Position numbers and translations under genes: made by a program. Below the pieces are notes generated by a model, which worked only from the letters and a program-made list of their open reading frames with translations, made no database searches and was not told the origin of the DNA. Below, piece by piece: positions 43,668 through 52,586 of a stretch of DNA of 64,000 bases (positions within the stretch are counted from its first letter, which is position 1; every line of letters begins with the position of its first letter). The DNA comes from Streptomyces triculaminicus (GTDB taxonomy: Bacteria > Actinomycetota > Actinomycetes > Streptomycetales > Streptomycetaceae), in assembly GCF_017349075.1 (NCBI RefSeq), contig NZ_JAFMOF010000006.1, positions 1 through 64,000 of the forward strand, given 5' to 3'.

Positions 43668-45143
43668 GTGACCGAAACCATCACGGGGCTGTCGATGTCC
43701 CTTCCGGAAGTCCTCGTCTTGCTGGGGGCCCTCGCGCTGGTGGCGGCGCGCTGGCTCCCCCCGGCCGCCCGCCGGCCCGTCACGATCGGGGCGGGGGCGG
43801 TGCTCGTGGCGTCCGCGACCGTGCTGGGCGTGGTGGGGATCCGCTGGCAGCTGCTGCCGGTCCTGGCCGGCGCCGCCCCAGCGTCGGCGTTCGCCCTCCA
43901 GCCCCTGCTGCGACGCCGTACCGGCCGACCGACGTGGCGGGCCCGCTGGTGGCTGGCCCTGCCGGGATCGCTGGCCTGCGCCGGCCTGATCGCCACCGGC
44001 CCGGTGGCCGCCTGGGCCTTCCCCGTGCCCGTCTTCCCCGAGCCGTCGGGCGAGTTCGCGGTCGGCACCCGGGTGGTGCAGTGGACCGACCCGCTCCGCC
44101 CCGAGAGCTTCACCGCCGATCCGGACGACCGGCGCACGGTCGTGGCCCAGCTCTGGTATCCCGCGCAGAAGAGCCCCGCCGGCACCCAGCGGGCCCAGTA
44201 CCTCGGACGCACGGAGCAGGAGGCGCGCACCGTCGCCGACGCCCTCGCCGGCGGGGTCGGCCTGCCCGGCTTCCTGGTCGACGGCGTCCCGCGGGCCCGC
44301 AGCCGTGCGGTCGTCGACGCCCCGGTGGCCGGTGGGAGAGAACGGTTCCCGGTCGTCCTGTTCTCCCCTGGGTCGGGCGGGGTGCGGACCCAGAACACCG
44401 CCTGGGCGGAGGAGCTGGCCAGCCACGGCTACCTGGTCGCCGCCCTCGACCACCCGTACGACTCCGCCGTCGTCGTCCTCGCCGACGGCCACACGATCCG
44501 CGCCACGACCGCCTCCAGCGGGGACCGGGACCGGGACGAGGAGCTGGCGGCGGGCTGGACCGCCGTCCGGGCCGCCGACCTCGGCTTCGTCCTCACCCAG
44601 CTGGAACGGCTGGACCGGGGCGAGACCGCCGACCCGCTGACCGGACGCCTGGACACCGGCCGCGCCGCGGTGGCCGGCCACTCCCTGGGCGGTGCCGCCG
44701 CCCTGCAGGCGGCCCGGCAGGACCGCCGGTTCGACGCCGTCATCGACCTGGACGGCTACCCCCACGGCCCCACCGCGCCCGCCCTCGAGCAGCCGGCGCT
44801 CGCGCTCACCCAGGAGATCACCGCCGGCACCGACCCACGCTACCTGCCCCGCCTCACCGCCGCCCTCGAGCACAGCACCGCGACGAGCTACCGGCTTGCC
44901 GTCCCCGGCGCCGGGCACCTCACCTTCATGGACGGCCCGCTCTACCTTCCGCCGGTGCCCTCGATCGTCGGCACCCTGGGCCGCACCGAGAGCCCGCGCG
45001 TCGTCGCCGGAGCCACCCTCGCCTTCCTGGACACCGTCCTGCGAGGCCGCCCCGGCGACCCGGCCGACACCCTCCGGGCCTACGGGAAGGTCTACACGGT
45101 CTCACCATCAGGGGCTCGGGGAACTGCGACGCCGACCCCGTGA
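43668..45143 (+). CDS. Membrane-anchored alpha/beta hydrolase (PAF-acetylhydrolase-like)
   Basis: This protein of about 491 residues has three or four N-terminal hydrophobic segments (LPEVLVLLGALALVAARWLP, TIGAGAVLVASATVLGVVGI, LALPGSLACAGLIATGPVAA) followed by an outward-facing hydrolase domain. Catalytic elements: oxyanion region VVLFSPGSGGVRTQN, nucleophile elbow A-G-H-S-L-G-G, Asp in VIDLDGYPHGP and His in PGAGHLTFMDGP. This fits platelet-activating-factor acetylhydrolase/dienelactone-type enzymes. The GTG at 43668 is the likely start and an ATG at 43695 is possible. It is divergent from the two-component system and probably regulated by it. Confidence 0.87.
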   Translation: MTETITGLSMSLPEVLVLLGALALVAARWLPPAARRPVTIGAGAVLVASATVLGVVGIRWQLLPVLAGAAPASAFALQPLLRRRTGRPTWRARWWLALPGSLACAGLIATGPVAAWAFPVPVFPEPSGEFAVGTRVVQWTDPLRPESFTADPDDRRTVVAQLWYPAQKSPAGTQRAQYLGRTEQEARTVADALAGGVGLPGFLVDGVPRARSRAVVDAPVAGGRERFPVVLFSPGSGGVRTQNTAWAEELASHGYLVAALDHPYDSAVVVLADGHTIRATTASSGDRDRDEELAAGWTAVRAADLGFVLTQLERLDRGETADPLTGRLDTGRAAVAGHSLGGAAALQAARQDRRFDAVIDLDGYPHGPTAPALEQPALALTQEITAGTDPRYLPRLTAALEHSTATSYRLAVPGAGHLTFMDGPLYLPPVPSIVGTLGRTESPRVVAGATLAFLDTVLRGRPGDPADTLRAYGKVYTVSPSGARGTATPTP

Positions 45144-45144
45144 T

Positions 45145-45502
45145 TGGCCAAGAGTGCGCGGGCAGGGATTCCGCTAGCCGGGGGACGCCACGTCGGCCGG
45201 CGACCGCGCGGCGCTGCGGCGCCTCGAAGGACAGCGCCCCAGCCTCCCACACCACCAGCTCCCCATCCGCGACGAGGCCCTGAGGCAGCTGGTGGGCCGC
45301 AGCCACCAGGTCGGGGAAGCGGGACTGGATGAGCGCGCCGCGCCGTGATTGCAGCACGGCGTCCCCGGGCCGGGGTGAAGACGAAACACCGGTATCCGTC
45401 GAACTTCGGCTCGAACGCGAGACCGCCAGACAGCGCGCCCGGCCCGGGAAGCTTGCCACGTGGAGGGGCGAGCACCGGCTCGACCGGAGGCATCAGCACC
45501 AC
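45145..45502 (-). pseudogene. ATP-dependent DNA ligase, N-terminal fragment, frame-shifted
   Basis: From the ATG at 45502 the reverse strand reads MVLMPPVEPVLAPPRGKLPG then LAFEPKFDGYRCFVFTPARG, where K-F-D-G-Y-R is ligase motif I with the adenylated Lys. After a one-base shift near 45375 it continues VLQSRRGALIQSRFPDLVAA and GLVADGELVVWEAGALSFEA (motif III region). The gene ends there, without motifs IV-V. It is a relic of a LigD/LigC-like enzyme. Confidence 0.8.
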
Positions 45503-45700
45503 CAGGTCGTCCCGGCCGTTCCCGGCGAGCGGAAGCCGACTCGTCCCACACCCAGAAGAACGACGTCCGCCTACGGCCGGTGCTCGGCCGTACGGGCACC
45601 GCTCCCCCGGTCAGGCGACGGAGGCCCGCCGCCCAGCCCGGAGCGCGTGTGGGCCGGGCTGGCTACCGCCCGCACAACTCCATCGGACATACTGCCCGCC

Positions 45701-46204
45701 GTGGAGCAACGCATAGGTCACAACAGCCCGCCCGTGCACGCCGCCGGAACCGATCCGGCATTCGTCCCGGGCCTGACACCGCCACGTCCCGCCGAGCCGG
45801 AGGAGCATCCGCCGGTGCCGAGGGATGCTGCACCGGACGTCCGCGCCGAACCGGAACCGCAGGCGGAAGCGGAGGAGGCTGCCGCCGAGGTGGAACCGCA
45901 GCCGGTGACCGACGGCCCGGTCTTCGAGGTGTCCGACCAGCGCGGATCGATCACCGTCGACAGCACCGGCGTCATCTTCCGGCTCGATGACGAGACGGCC
46001 GAGTTCGGCTGGCCGGAAATCGGCGCGGTGGAGATGAGCACTCCCCCGTTCGGCCGCCGGCTCACCGTCACCGTGCACACCACCGGCCGCCGCAGCTACC
46101 ACGCCGATATCACGGCAACCAACCGGAACCTGCCCAAGCAGTGGGCAGCGGAGCTGGACACAGTGCTGGACTCCTACTTCGAAGACACCCAGACCACGAC
46201 CTGA
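45701..46204 (+). CDS. Hypothetical protein with disordered N-terminus and beta-rich C-terminus
   Basis: From the GTG at 45701 the product has 167 residues. Residues 1-75 are Pro-, Glu- and Ala-rich and likely unstructured (PRPAEPEEHPPVPRDAAPDV). Residues 80-165 alternate strands (FEVSDQRGSITVDSTGVIFR, RRLTVTVHTTGRRSYHADIT) in a PH-like pattern. I do not recognise the family. There is no signal peptide. It stands alone. Confidence 0.6.
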   Translation: MEQRIGHNSPPVHAAGTDPAFVPGLTPPRPAEPEEHPPVPRDAAPDVRAEPEPQAEAEEAAAEVEPQPVTDGPVFEVSDQRGSITVDSTGVIFRLDDETAEFGWPEIGAVEMSTPPFGRRLTVTVHTTGRRSYHADITATNRNLPKQWAAELDTVLDSYFEDTQTTT

Positions 46205-46454
46205 GTACGGGCGCCGCTTCAGCGGGCCGGGCGACGGAGCCCCGCCGCCCGGCCCGGCTCTCTCTTCCTCACGGCTATCGCGTGGGGAAGAGGTGTCATC
46301 GCCTGCGGACGGCTTGCCCACAGGGCCTGACCTGCGTGAACGGGCATCCGGTTTGGGAAGCTCCCACCTCCGGTCAAACCTTCGATTCCCCGCTTGAGGT
46401 AACCGTCCTGCCAACGGTTCAGCCACCCGTCGGTGCAACCTCCCCCTGCTCGCG

Positions 46455-46905
46455 AGGACCTGGTCGCGGGCGGCGTCCACGGCCTGGTGCTCGGTGTCGG
46501 TGACGATGCCGAGCCGCCGTACGTGCGCGTACTCGTCTTCGTCCTTCCACTGCCAGGTGGTCAGGTCGGGGTCGACGACCAGGTCCACGGTGAGGTCGAA
46601 GGTGTCGAACCCGTCGCCGGTCCGGGCGGTGGGGCGCTCCAAGTTCACGTACCAGTTCCGCAGCCCGTCACTCGCGTAGAAGGCGTTGACGCTGAACCAA
46701 GCCGCCGGCGGCTTCCACAGCAGCAGCTCGGTCTCCTGCCACACCGCATCCGCAAGCTCCCACGTGCCGGTCGCCATCGCGTCGAACGCCTCCGTGCGCA
46801 CCGACCGGTCGCCGTCGGCGTGTGCCTTGACGTGCAGGGCCGGCCAGCGGGTCTCAGCTCCCGGCGGGCAGGCGGCCACCAGGGCCTCGCTGGTGTCGGC
46901 ATCGC
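46455..46905 (-). pseudogene. DUF402 protein remnant
   Basis: The reverse strand reads RWPALHVKAHADGDRSVRTE, ELADAVWQETELLLWKPPAA, WFSVNAFYASDGLRNWYVNL and TFDLTVDLVVDPDLTTWQWK, ending DAARDQVLA. This is the DUF402 barrel found in FomD-type nucleotide hydrolases. The last helix is lost and the beginning is altered, so it is truncated at both ends. In intact relatives metal-binding Asp residues sit in the V-D-L-V-V-D-P-D segment, which is present. Confidence 0.75.
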
Positions 46906-46936
46906 CCGACTGCACAACCTCGCTCTCACGGGATAG
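46885..46936 (+). mobile_element. Tail of an IS5-type transposase
   Basis: The forward strand ends V-G-I-A-R-L-H-N-L-A-L-T-G-stop, nearly identical to the last residues of the IS A transposase (GIARIHNLALAG). Only about 50 bases remain, abutting the DUF402 remnant. Confidence 0.6.
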
Positions 46937-47003
46937 CTTCTGCCGCGTACGAGTCCTGAGAGGTCCCCGGGTGACGGCTCCCCCTCGCAGTCTCAGAGGA
47001 GAT

Positions 47004-47435
47004 TCAGGCGAGGCAGAACTCGTTGCCCTCGATGTCCTGCATCGTGATGCACGACTCGTTGACGCCATCGGCGCGCTGCGTCAGCACGTGTTTCGCGCCG
47101 AGCGCCATCAGCCGTGCGCATTCGGCCTCGAGTGTGGCCAGGCGCTCGTCACCCACGAGGCCGGTGCCGACCCGCACATCGAGATGCACGCGGTTCTTGA
47201 CGACCTTGCCTTCGGGAACTCGCTGGAAGAGCACGCGCGGGCCCACACCCGAGGGATCAGTGCACGCGAAGTAGATCTCATCCTCAGGCGGCAGCGAGTG
47301 GTGGTACTCCTCCCACGTGGTATAGCCCTCCGGGACTGTCGGTACGACGTACCCCAGCACCTCGCACCAGAAGGCGGCGAGGCGCGCAGGTTCCGCGCAG
47401 TCGAAGGTCACTTGGAACTGCTTGATCGTTGACAT
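47004..47435 (-). CDS. VOC-family (glyoxalase-like) protein
   Basis: This 143-residue protein has two beta-alpha-beta-beta-beta units of the vicinal-oxygen-chelate fold: FQVTFDCAEPARLAAFWCEV then VLGYVVP in the first, and NRVHLDVRVGTG with ITMQDIEGNEFCLA in the second. His in V-H-L-D and Glu in G-N-E-F are likely metal ligands. Members include glyoxalases, dioxygenases and resistance proteins; the function here is open. The start is the ATG at 47435. It looks intact. Confidence 0.88.
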   Translation of the reverse strand: MSTIKQFQVTFDCAEPARLAAFWCEVLGYVVPTVPEGYTTWEEYHHSLPPEDEIYFACTDPSGVGPRVLFQRVPEGKVVKNRVHLDVRVGTGLVGDERLATLEAECARLMALGAKHVLTQRADGVNESCITMQDIEGNEFCLA

Positions 47436-47959
47436 CGGCGCACGATAACAGGGGCCCTGCTCATCTCCCCAGGCGGGTGGATCCACACGTTGCCAGGAGG
47501 ACGGCCCCTGCCATCCGCTGCTGTGTCGTGCGGTCACAGGGGTGAACCGAGGTCGGCGCCTCTCCCAAAGGGTGGGACCAGGATCCGACCTCAGCCGACC
47601 ACTCTCGTGCCAAAGATCAGTTACGGGACAGCCCTTTAGGCATGAACCGCGAGGCAGTAGAACCAGCGCGCGGTGAAGGCAGCCCACTGCAGGACGTTTA
47701 CCCCTCTCGCCCGACCGACATTCGCACACCGGGGCCCCGTCCATGTCCGCCAGTCGCCCCCGGTTGTGCCGCTGAGAGGCCGGTTCGACGACGTGGCGCG
47801 GTGCGCGCCGTCGTTTCCCGGCCTTTGCGCCCCGTGTGCCGTGGCCGTGGGAGTGGGGTTCACAAGAGACTTCGGCTGTAGGCGAATCCTTTTCGGATCT
47901 CCCTGCCTCTTGTCTGTGTACCGGCCGAACGGACCGGCAGAACCGAAAAGGAACCACCC
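47436..47959. other. Gap without a recognisable gene; possible IS end
   Basis: No supported gene. The sequence TTACGGGACAGCCCTTTAG at 47621-47639 resembles the ends of the IS elements around it (compare TTACGGGACACCG in IS A) and may be a solitary IS terminus. The last 150 bases probably hold the promoter of the sigma-factor operon. Confidence 0.4.
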
Positions 47960-48049
47960 ATGATGGTCACCAGCCTCGTAGTGATCGGAGCCCTTCTCGT
48001 GGGCGCGTGCAGCCGGCACCTGATGCGGCGTTACAAGAGCCGAAGCTGA
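47960..48049 (+). CDS. 29-residue membrane miniprotein upstream of the ECF sigma gene
   Basis: The ATG at 47960 has AAAGGA at ideal spacing. The product is MMVTSLVVIGALLVGACSRH followed by LMRRYKSRS: one hydrophobic helix and a positively charged tail. This is a good single-pass membrane peptide. The L-V-G-A-C could also mimic a lipobox. It precedes the sigma gene by 41 bases and is probably cotranscribed. It may be a small regulator or simply a leader peptide. Confidence 0.5.
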   Translation: MMVTSLVVIGALLVGACSRHLMRRYKSRS

Positions 48050-48090
48050 CCAGCACCCTGCCTGTAGGGCGCCTTCCGTAGGAGTCTCAG

Positions 48091-48711
48091 ATGAACCAAC
48101 GCTTCACTTGGCCGGACGAGCGGCTGATCAAGGCCGCTCAGGACGGCGACGTCACTTCGCTCACCACCGTTGTCATGGAATCGCAGCCTCATGTGCGCAG
48201 GTTCGCCATATCGCTGTGTTCCTCACCGCAGGACGCGGAGGACGCGGCGCAGGAGGCACTGATCATCCTCTATCGGAAGATCGGCACTTTGCGGGCCACT
48301 GGCGCGCTTGCCTCATGGATGTTCCGGATCGTGCGCAACGAATGCCTCCGGCAGGTACGGCTGCTCGTCTCGCAGAGCGACGAGGCGACAGCCGAACCGG
48401 CGGCTGCGGAACCGTCCGCCGAGGACGCGGTGCTGCACAGGCTGGAGGCGGAGCGCATCGCGGCTGCGGTCAGCGCCCTCCCCCGTGACCAGCGGCAGGT
48501 CCTGATCATGCGGGACGTACAGGGCCTGCCCGGCAAGACCGTCGCCCATGCGCTCGGTCTGAGCAGCGCCGCGATGAAGTCGCGGCTGCACAGAGCACGC
48601 GCAGCACTGCGTCACTCTCTGGCAGTGACAGACCAACCACTCGGTCAAGCCGCCGATCAGGCGCGCGATCAAGCCACCGGCCAACCAGTCGGAGGAGTCT
48701 CACGACCATGA
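48091..48711 (+). CDS. ECF-type RNA polymerase sigma factor
   Basis: This 206-residue sigma factor has region 2 (LTTVVMESQPHVRRFAISLC, SSPQDAEDAAQEALIILYRK, ALASWMFRIVRNECLRQVRL) and region 4 (ALPRDQRQVLIMRDVQGLPG, KTVAHALGLSSAAMKSRLHR). The tail has short Gln/Asp/Ala repeats (GQAADQARDQATGQ). AGGAG lies 6 bases before the ATG. Its stop overlaps the start of the next membrane-protein gene (ATGA), so the two are translationally coupled, as sigma/anti-sigma pairs often are. It looks intact. Confidence 0.92.
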   Translation: MNQRFTWPDERLIKAAQDGDVTSLTTVVMESQPHVRRFAISLCSSPQDAEDAAQEALIILYRKIGTLRATGALASWMFRIVRNECLRQVRLLVSQSDEATAEPAAAEPSAEDAVLHRLEAERIAAAVSALPRDQRQVLIMRDVQGLPGKTVAHALGLSSAAMKSRLHRARAALRHSLAVTDQPLGQAADQARDQATGQPVGGVSRP

Positions 48712-49100
48712 ACACCATGAACGTCGCCAACACAGTGAAACCCATGCAGGGCGCGAAGGCCCAGGCCGCCGCACAGTCCGCCGCGCCCGAGATGAACTTC
48801 GCCAGCAAGTCCGTCCCGCGCCATCTGGCGCGCGGCGCCATCGGCTTCGGCCTGATCACCGGCTCAATCGCCCTGGTACCCGTCGCCGGCCCGGCCACCC
48901 TGCTGGCGGCCCCGTTGGCCCTGATCGCCTTCCGCGGCTGCCCTACCTGCTGGATGGTCGGCCTGGCGCAGACCATCTCTCTCGGCCGTCTGGAGCGCCA
49001 GTGTGCGGACGGCATTTGCACCCTCACCAAGGCACACCCGGCGGCGAAGGCCACGAACGAGCCGACAGCCCATATCAACGTCCCGGCTGCTTCCCGGTAA
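48708..49100 (+). CDS. Membrane protein with G-C-P-T-C-W motif, coupled to the sigma gene
   Basis: This 130-residue protein has one long hydrophobic region, probably two helices (GAIGFGLITGSIALVPVAGP, ATLLAAPLALIAF). This is followed by R-G-C-P-T-C-W and a second Cys pair (RQCADGICTL). The C-P-T-C and C-A-D-G-I-C pairs could bind metal or form redox disulfides. I do not recognise a named anti-sigma family. The overlapping start with the sigma gene suggests a role in its control, which is inference. It looks intact. Confidence 0.7.
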   Translation: MNTMNVANTVKPMQGAKAQAAAQSAAPEMNFASKSVPRHLARGAIGFGLITGSIALVPVAGPATLLAAPLALIAFRGCPTCWMVGLAQTISLGRLERQCADGICTLTKAHPAAKATNEPTAHINVPAASR

Positions 49101-49151
49101 CCACGACCGCTGATCCTTCGGAATGACTCGTCCAGGAATCAGCAAACCCCC

Positions 49152-49745
49152 GTGAGCACAGCCTGGGGTCGACAGGATGAGCGTATGGGTCATGGGGAAA
49201 TGAGTCCGGGCTGGATGCGGCCGATCTTAGTCAGGTATCCGGAGGATCCCGTGGAGGCGGTCGTGGAGGCCGACGCACTCGCCGCCGCGCTGGATGTGAA
49301 CACGGTACTGGTGCGGGGGCCGCTGTTCGGGGTAGCCGCACAGGACGTCGGCGAAGCACCCCGGTGGCGCGTTGTGGTCGCGGTGCAGGAGGGCTGTCCG
49401 CAGCAGGCACGGAACAGCCTCAACTCGCTGTTGTGGTTCCGGGCGAAGGACGAGGCGCAGAACCCGGCGGAGCGGCGTGCCCTGCTGGCAGCGGTAGCCC
49501 GGCTGGAGAGCGAACGCGTTGATGAGCTCACCGTGCTCGGGACCCGCAACCGGGTGGTGCGTGCCGAGGAGTACGCCGGGCTGGGGCGGGACGGCATCGA
49601 GCAGCCCCGGCCGACCGACCCCGAGCCCGCCGTCCCCAACTGGGACCGTGGGAAGCGGGAGGCGCGGATCGATCATGGTCTGCTCCTGGAGCCCGAAGCG
49701 CCCATCACGCCCGTCCAGGCCGCGGAACGGCTGGCGCTGCGCGAC
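49152..49745 (+). pseudogene. DUF5954-like protein, C-terminus replaced
   Basis: The product starts at GTG 49152 or ATG 49185 (MGHGEMSPGWMRPILVRYPE). It continues DPVEAVVEADALAAALDVNT, RNSLNSLLWFRAKDEAQNPA and ERVDELTVLGTRNRVVRAEE. It fits a Streptomyces hypothetical family that I associate with DUF5954. After L-R-D near 49745 the sequence becomes part of an unrelated oxidoreductase in another frame, so a deletion has fused the two genes. Confidence 0.55.
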
Positions 49746-49756
49746 TGGACTACGCC

Positions 49757-50116
49757 GGGGCCCGGTTCCCCAAGGACGTGCGCAGGGACTCCCAACAGGC
49801 GCTTACGACCCATCCGGACGTGATGCCGCTGCAGGGCTTCGTCCTCACCGGCGCCGACGCCCAGGCTGCGGCCGACGCGAGCCAGTGGGACTCGCTCGGC
49901 CGTGGTTCGTTGCTCCTGGAGACCACCCTTCCCGGAGTCTTCGCCGCCGGCGACGTCAGGAGCGGCTCGGTCAAACGGGTGGCCTCGGCGGCCGGTGAAG
50001 GTGCCATGGCGATCCGCCTCGTACACGAGCACCGGGAAAAGACGGGCAACCTCGTCCGCACCGCCGGACCCGAGGGGCCTCGGCCGGTGGCGGGCCGGCC
50101 CGTGTCCCGGCGCTGA
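49757..50116 (+). pseudogene. Thioredoxin-reductase-like oxidoreductase, C-terminal fragment
   Basis: The frame contains GFVLTGADAQAAADASQWDS and LLLETTLPGVFAAGDVRSGS, VKRVASAAGEGAMAIRLVHE. The G-V-F-A-A-G-D-V-R block is the FAD-binding C-terminus of thioredoxin-reductase-type flavoproteins. The N-terminal FAD and NAD domains and the redox Cys pair are absent. The fragment ends normally at 50116. Confidence 0.8.
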
Positions 50117-50411
50117 CCCTTCCGGGATGAACCGGGCGACGATCTCCCCGTACCGCCGGCACCTGCCGGCGGGGGTCGGCGTGTCACGCGGCGTCGACGT
50201 TGCCTCGGGGCATCCTGTGGGCTCTTGCGATCGCGGGGGCAGCCGATGAGAAGGGCCCAGTCATGCGGGTGCCGCCCCAGGGCGTTACGGCCGTGGCTCT
50301 CCTGGCGGATCCGGATGCCCTGAACAGGCAAGATCAGCAGACCTGACGACGCACTATGAGTTAGGCCGGTGCCGACCGGCATCGGCCTCGACCCACCCAG
50401 GAGGGCACACC
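50117..50411. other. Gap without a recognisable gene
   Basis: No gene is supported. A short reverse-strand stretch (GIRIRQESHGRNALGRHPHD) looks protein-like, but I cannot place it. The end probably carries the promoter of the nitrobindin-like gene. Confidence 0.4.
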
Positions 50412-50960
50412 ATGTTCGACCCCGCCCGGAAGTACCCGTTCCCCGATGCCCTGGGACTGGACGAAGCGCCTGCACCACATGCACTGCTCGCCCCGGTGAG
50501 CGGGCTGCTGGGGACCTGGGCCGGCCGAGGCCGCGGCGGGTATCCGACGATCGGCGAGGAGTTCACGTACGCGCAGGAGGTCACCTTCAGCCATGACGGG
50601 CGGCCCTTCCTCCACTACGAGGCGCGCGCCTGGCTGATCGACGCAAACGGCACCCCGCTGCGGCCATCGGCCCGGGAGAGCGGATGGTGGCGCATCCAAC
50701 CCGACGGGCGTGTCGAGGCCCTGATCACCCAGCCCACCGGCATCGCGGAGATCTCGGTCGGCAACGCGGCCGAAGGCGTGATCGAACTCGCCACCGACCA
50801 GGTGGCCCTCACCCCCACCGCCAAGAAGGTCATTGCCACCCGCCGTCGCTACACCCTGATCGACGAGGACACCCTCGACTTCATCCACGACCTCGCGGCG
50901 GTCGACCAACCGCTCCAACACCACCTCACCGCCCAACTCCGCCGCAGGCGCACCGAGTAG
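50412..50960 (+). CDS. Nitrobindin-like heme-binding beta-barrel protein
   Basis: This 182-residue protein fits the THAP4/nitrobindin family (DUF1794), 10-strand barrels that bind heme and react with NO or peroxynitrite. Motifs: LLGTWAGRGRGGYPTIGEEF (the G-T-W-x-G-x-G-x-G-x-Y/F-P signature), then QEVTFSHDGRPFLHYEARAW and ESGWWRIQPDGRVEALITQP. His in the C-terminal region (DFIHDLAAVDQPLQHHLTAQ) may ligate heme. AGGAGG precedes the ATG. It stands alone and looks intact. Confidence 0.88.
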   Translation: MFDPARKYPFPDALGLDEAPAPHALLAPVSGLLGTWAGRGRGGYPTIGEEFTYAQEVTFSHDGRPFLHYEARAWLIDANGTPLRPSARESGWWRIQPDGRVEALITQPTGIAEISVGNAAEGVIELATDQVALTPTAKKVIATRRRYTLIDEDTLDFIHDLAAVDQPLQHHLTAQLRRRRTE

Positions 50961-51049
50961 CCCCAAAACCGCCCGGGGACAGGCGACGCCGCTGCGCTGC
51001 CGGCGCGCCCGCGACTCCGACGGCACCTACGGCGTCCCCCGCGAACAGG

Positions 51050-51226
51050 GCCCGCATCGAACAGCGAACACCGCAATGGCAACGAGGTTACGCGGTGCGC
51101 GCCGGCTGCGAGGCCACCGTCTCCGAGACGGTACACGCCCACGGCCTCCGTCAATGCCGCTACCACGGAGCAGCAAAGACCCACGTTCAGCACGTCCTCA
51201 CCGCCGCCGGCCTTCCCTCCGCCTGA
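51050..51226 (+). pseudogene. IS1182-type transposase C-terminal remnant
   Basis: The forward strand reads YAVRAGCEATVSETVHAHGL, RQCRYHGAAKTHVQHVLTAA and stops. It resembles the end of IS1182/DDE_6 transposases (E-G-x-x-S-Q...G-L-R-x-x-R-Y-x-G-x-x-K-T-x-x-Q-H). Only about 58 codons remain. Confidence 0.7.
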
Positions 51227-51493
51227 CCAGCAGAGATCACCAACAGCATCCCGGAAGTGAGCCAGAGCCAACGATTTACCGTCCCGGCTCTCGTGGTGGC
51301 GGCGATCGATGCGAAGATGCGGGAGGTCGAACTGCCCGAGGAGCCACCGGCCGTGACGGCCTTCGTCCCTTCGGACGTGGACTACGCGAGCGAGGTCCGC
51401 TGGCTCGTCGGGGGGCCGCGCCTACTCCGCCCTGGTGAAACACGGGCAGGGCAGCGGGCAGTGAGCCATGGGACACGTGAGGAGAAGCAAGTC

Positions 51494-52489
51494 ATGAAGA
51501 ACCGCAGACTCGGTGGCAGCGGTGCGACCGTTTCGGCCATCGGTCTCGGGTGCATGGGCATGTCCGTCGCCTACGGCCCCGCCGATCCGGCGGAGACACA
51601 GCGCACCCTCGACCGCGCCGTGGAGCTGGGCGTCACCTTCCTCGACACGGCGGACGCCTACGGGCAAGGGGCCAACGAGGAGCTTCTGGGGGGCTGGCTG
51701 CGCGGGCGGGCGCGCGAGAGCTTCTTCCTCGCCACGAAGTTCGGGCTGCGGCACGACCCGGTCAGCGGACGGGTGGACCGGGTCGACAACTCGCCGGAGC
51801 ACGTGAGGAGGGCCTGTGACGCCTCGCTCCAGAGGCTGGGCGTCGACCACGTCGACCTGTACTACGTCCACCGCCGCTCGCCCGAGGTCCCGGTCGAGGA
51901 GGTCGTGGGGGCCATGGCGGAGCTCGTCTCCGCCGGCAAGGTGCGCTTCCTCGGCCTGTCGGAAGTGAGCCCCGGGACCCTGCGCGACGCCCACGCCGTG
52001 CACCCGGTCAGCGCCGTGCAGATGGAGTACTCGCTCGCCACCCGGGACGTGGTCGAGGGGGAGATGCTCGCGACCTGCCGGGAGCTCGGCACGGCCGTGG
52101 TGGCGTACTCCCCGCTGGGCCGCGGCATGCTCGCCGGCGCCGTCTCCTCGCGCGACGAGCTGTCCGAAGGGGACAACCGGCTGCGCTGGCCCCGGTTCTC
52201 CGCCGAGAACATCGACCGTAACCTCGCGCTCGTACGGGCCCTCGAAGCCGTCGCGGCAGAGATCGGCTGCACCCCCGCGCAGGCCGCCCTTGGCTGGCTG
52301 CTCGCCCAGGGCGACGACATCATCCCGATCCCCGGCACGAAGCGCTTCGCCCGCCTGGAGGAGAACGCCGCGGCCGTGGACCTGGTCATGACGCCGGAGC
52401 AGCTGGCGCGGATCGGCGACGCCGTCCCCGCAGAGGCGGTGGCCGGCGGGCGCTACCCGGAGCAGGCGCTGAGGCGGCTGGGGCACTGA
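51494..52489 (+). CDS. Aldo/keto reductase
   Basis: This 331-residue NADPH-dependent reductase has the full pattern: RRLGGSGATVSAIGLGCMGM, the Asp/Tyr pair (FLDTADAYGQGANEELLGGW), catalytic Lys (FLATKFGLRH), His (DLYYVHRRSPEVPVEEVVGA) and the NADP phosphate site (IPIPGTKRFARLEENAAAVD). It acts on aldehydes or ketones. AGGAG lies before the ATG at 51494. The frame is open upstream to 51257 (S-Q-S-Q-R-F-T-V-P), which is probably a remnant of another gene. It looks complete. Confidence 0.92.
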   Translation: MKNRRLGGSGATVSAIGLGCMGMSVAYGPADPAETQRTLDRAVELGVTFLDTADAYGQGANEELLGGWLRGRARESFFLATKFGLRHDPVSGRVDRVDNSPEHVRRACDASLQRLGVDHVDLYYVHRRSPEVPVEEVVGAMAELVSAGKVRFLGLSEVSPGTLRDAHAVHPVSAVQMEYSLATRDVVEGEMLATCRELGTAVVAYSPLGRGMLAGAVSSRDELSEGDNRLRWPRFSAENIDRNLALVRALEAVAAEIGCTPAQAALGWLLAQGDDIIPIPGTKRFARLEENAAAVDLVMTPEQLARIGDAVPAEAVAGGRYPEQALRRLGH

Positions 52490-52586
52490 ACCGGCTGGGG
52501 CGCCGGGTCGGCCGGGGCACCGGTTTCCTCCGCCAGGACCTCGACGCCGTCATCGCCGGGCTGACCCTTCGCTCGTCCTCGCCCGG

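Noticed and set aside
46640..46936. Forward frame ending like a transposase considered as a full transposase gene
   Set aside because: Only the last dozen residues match a transposase. The rest is antisense to the DUF402 remnant.
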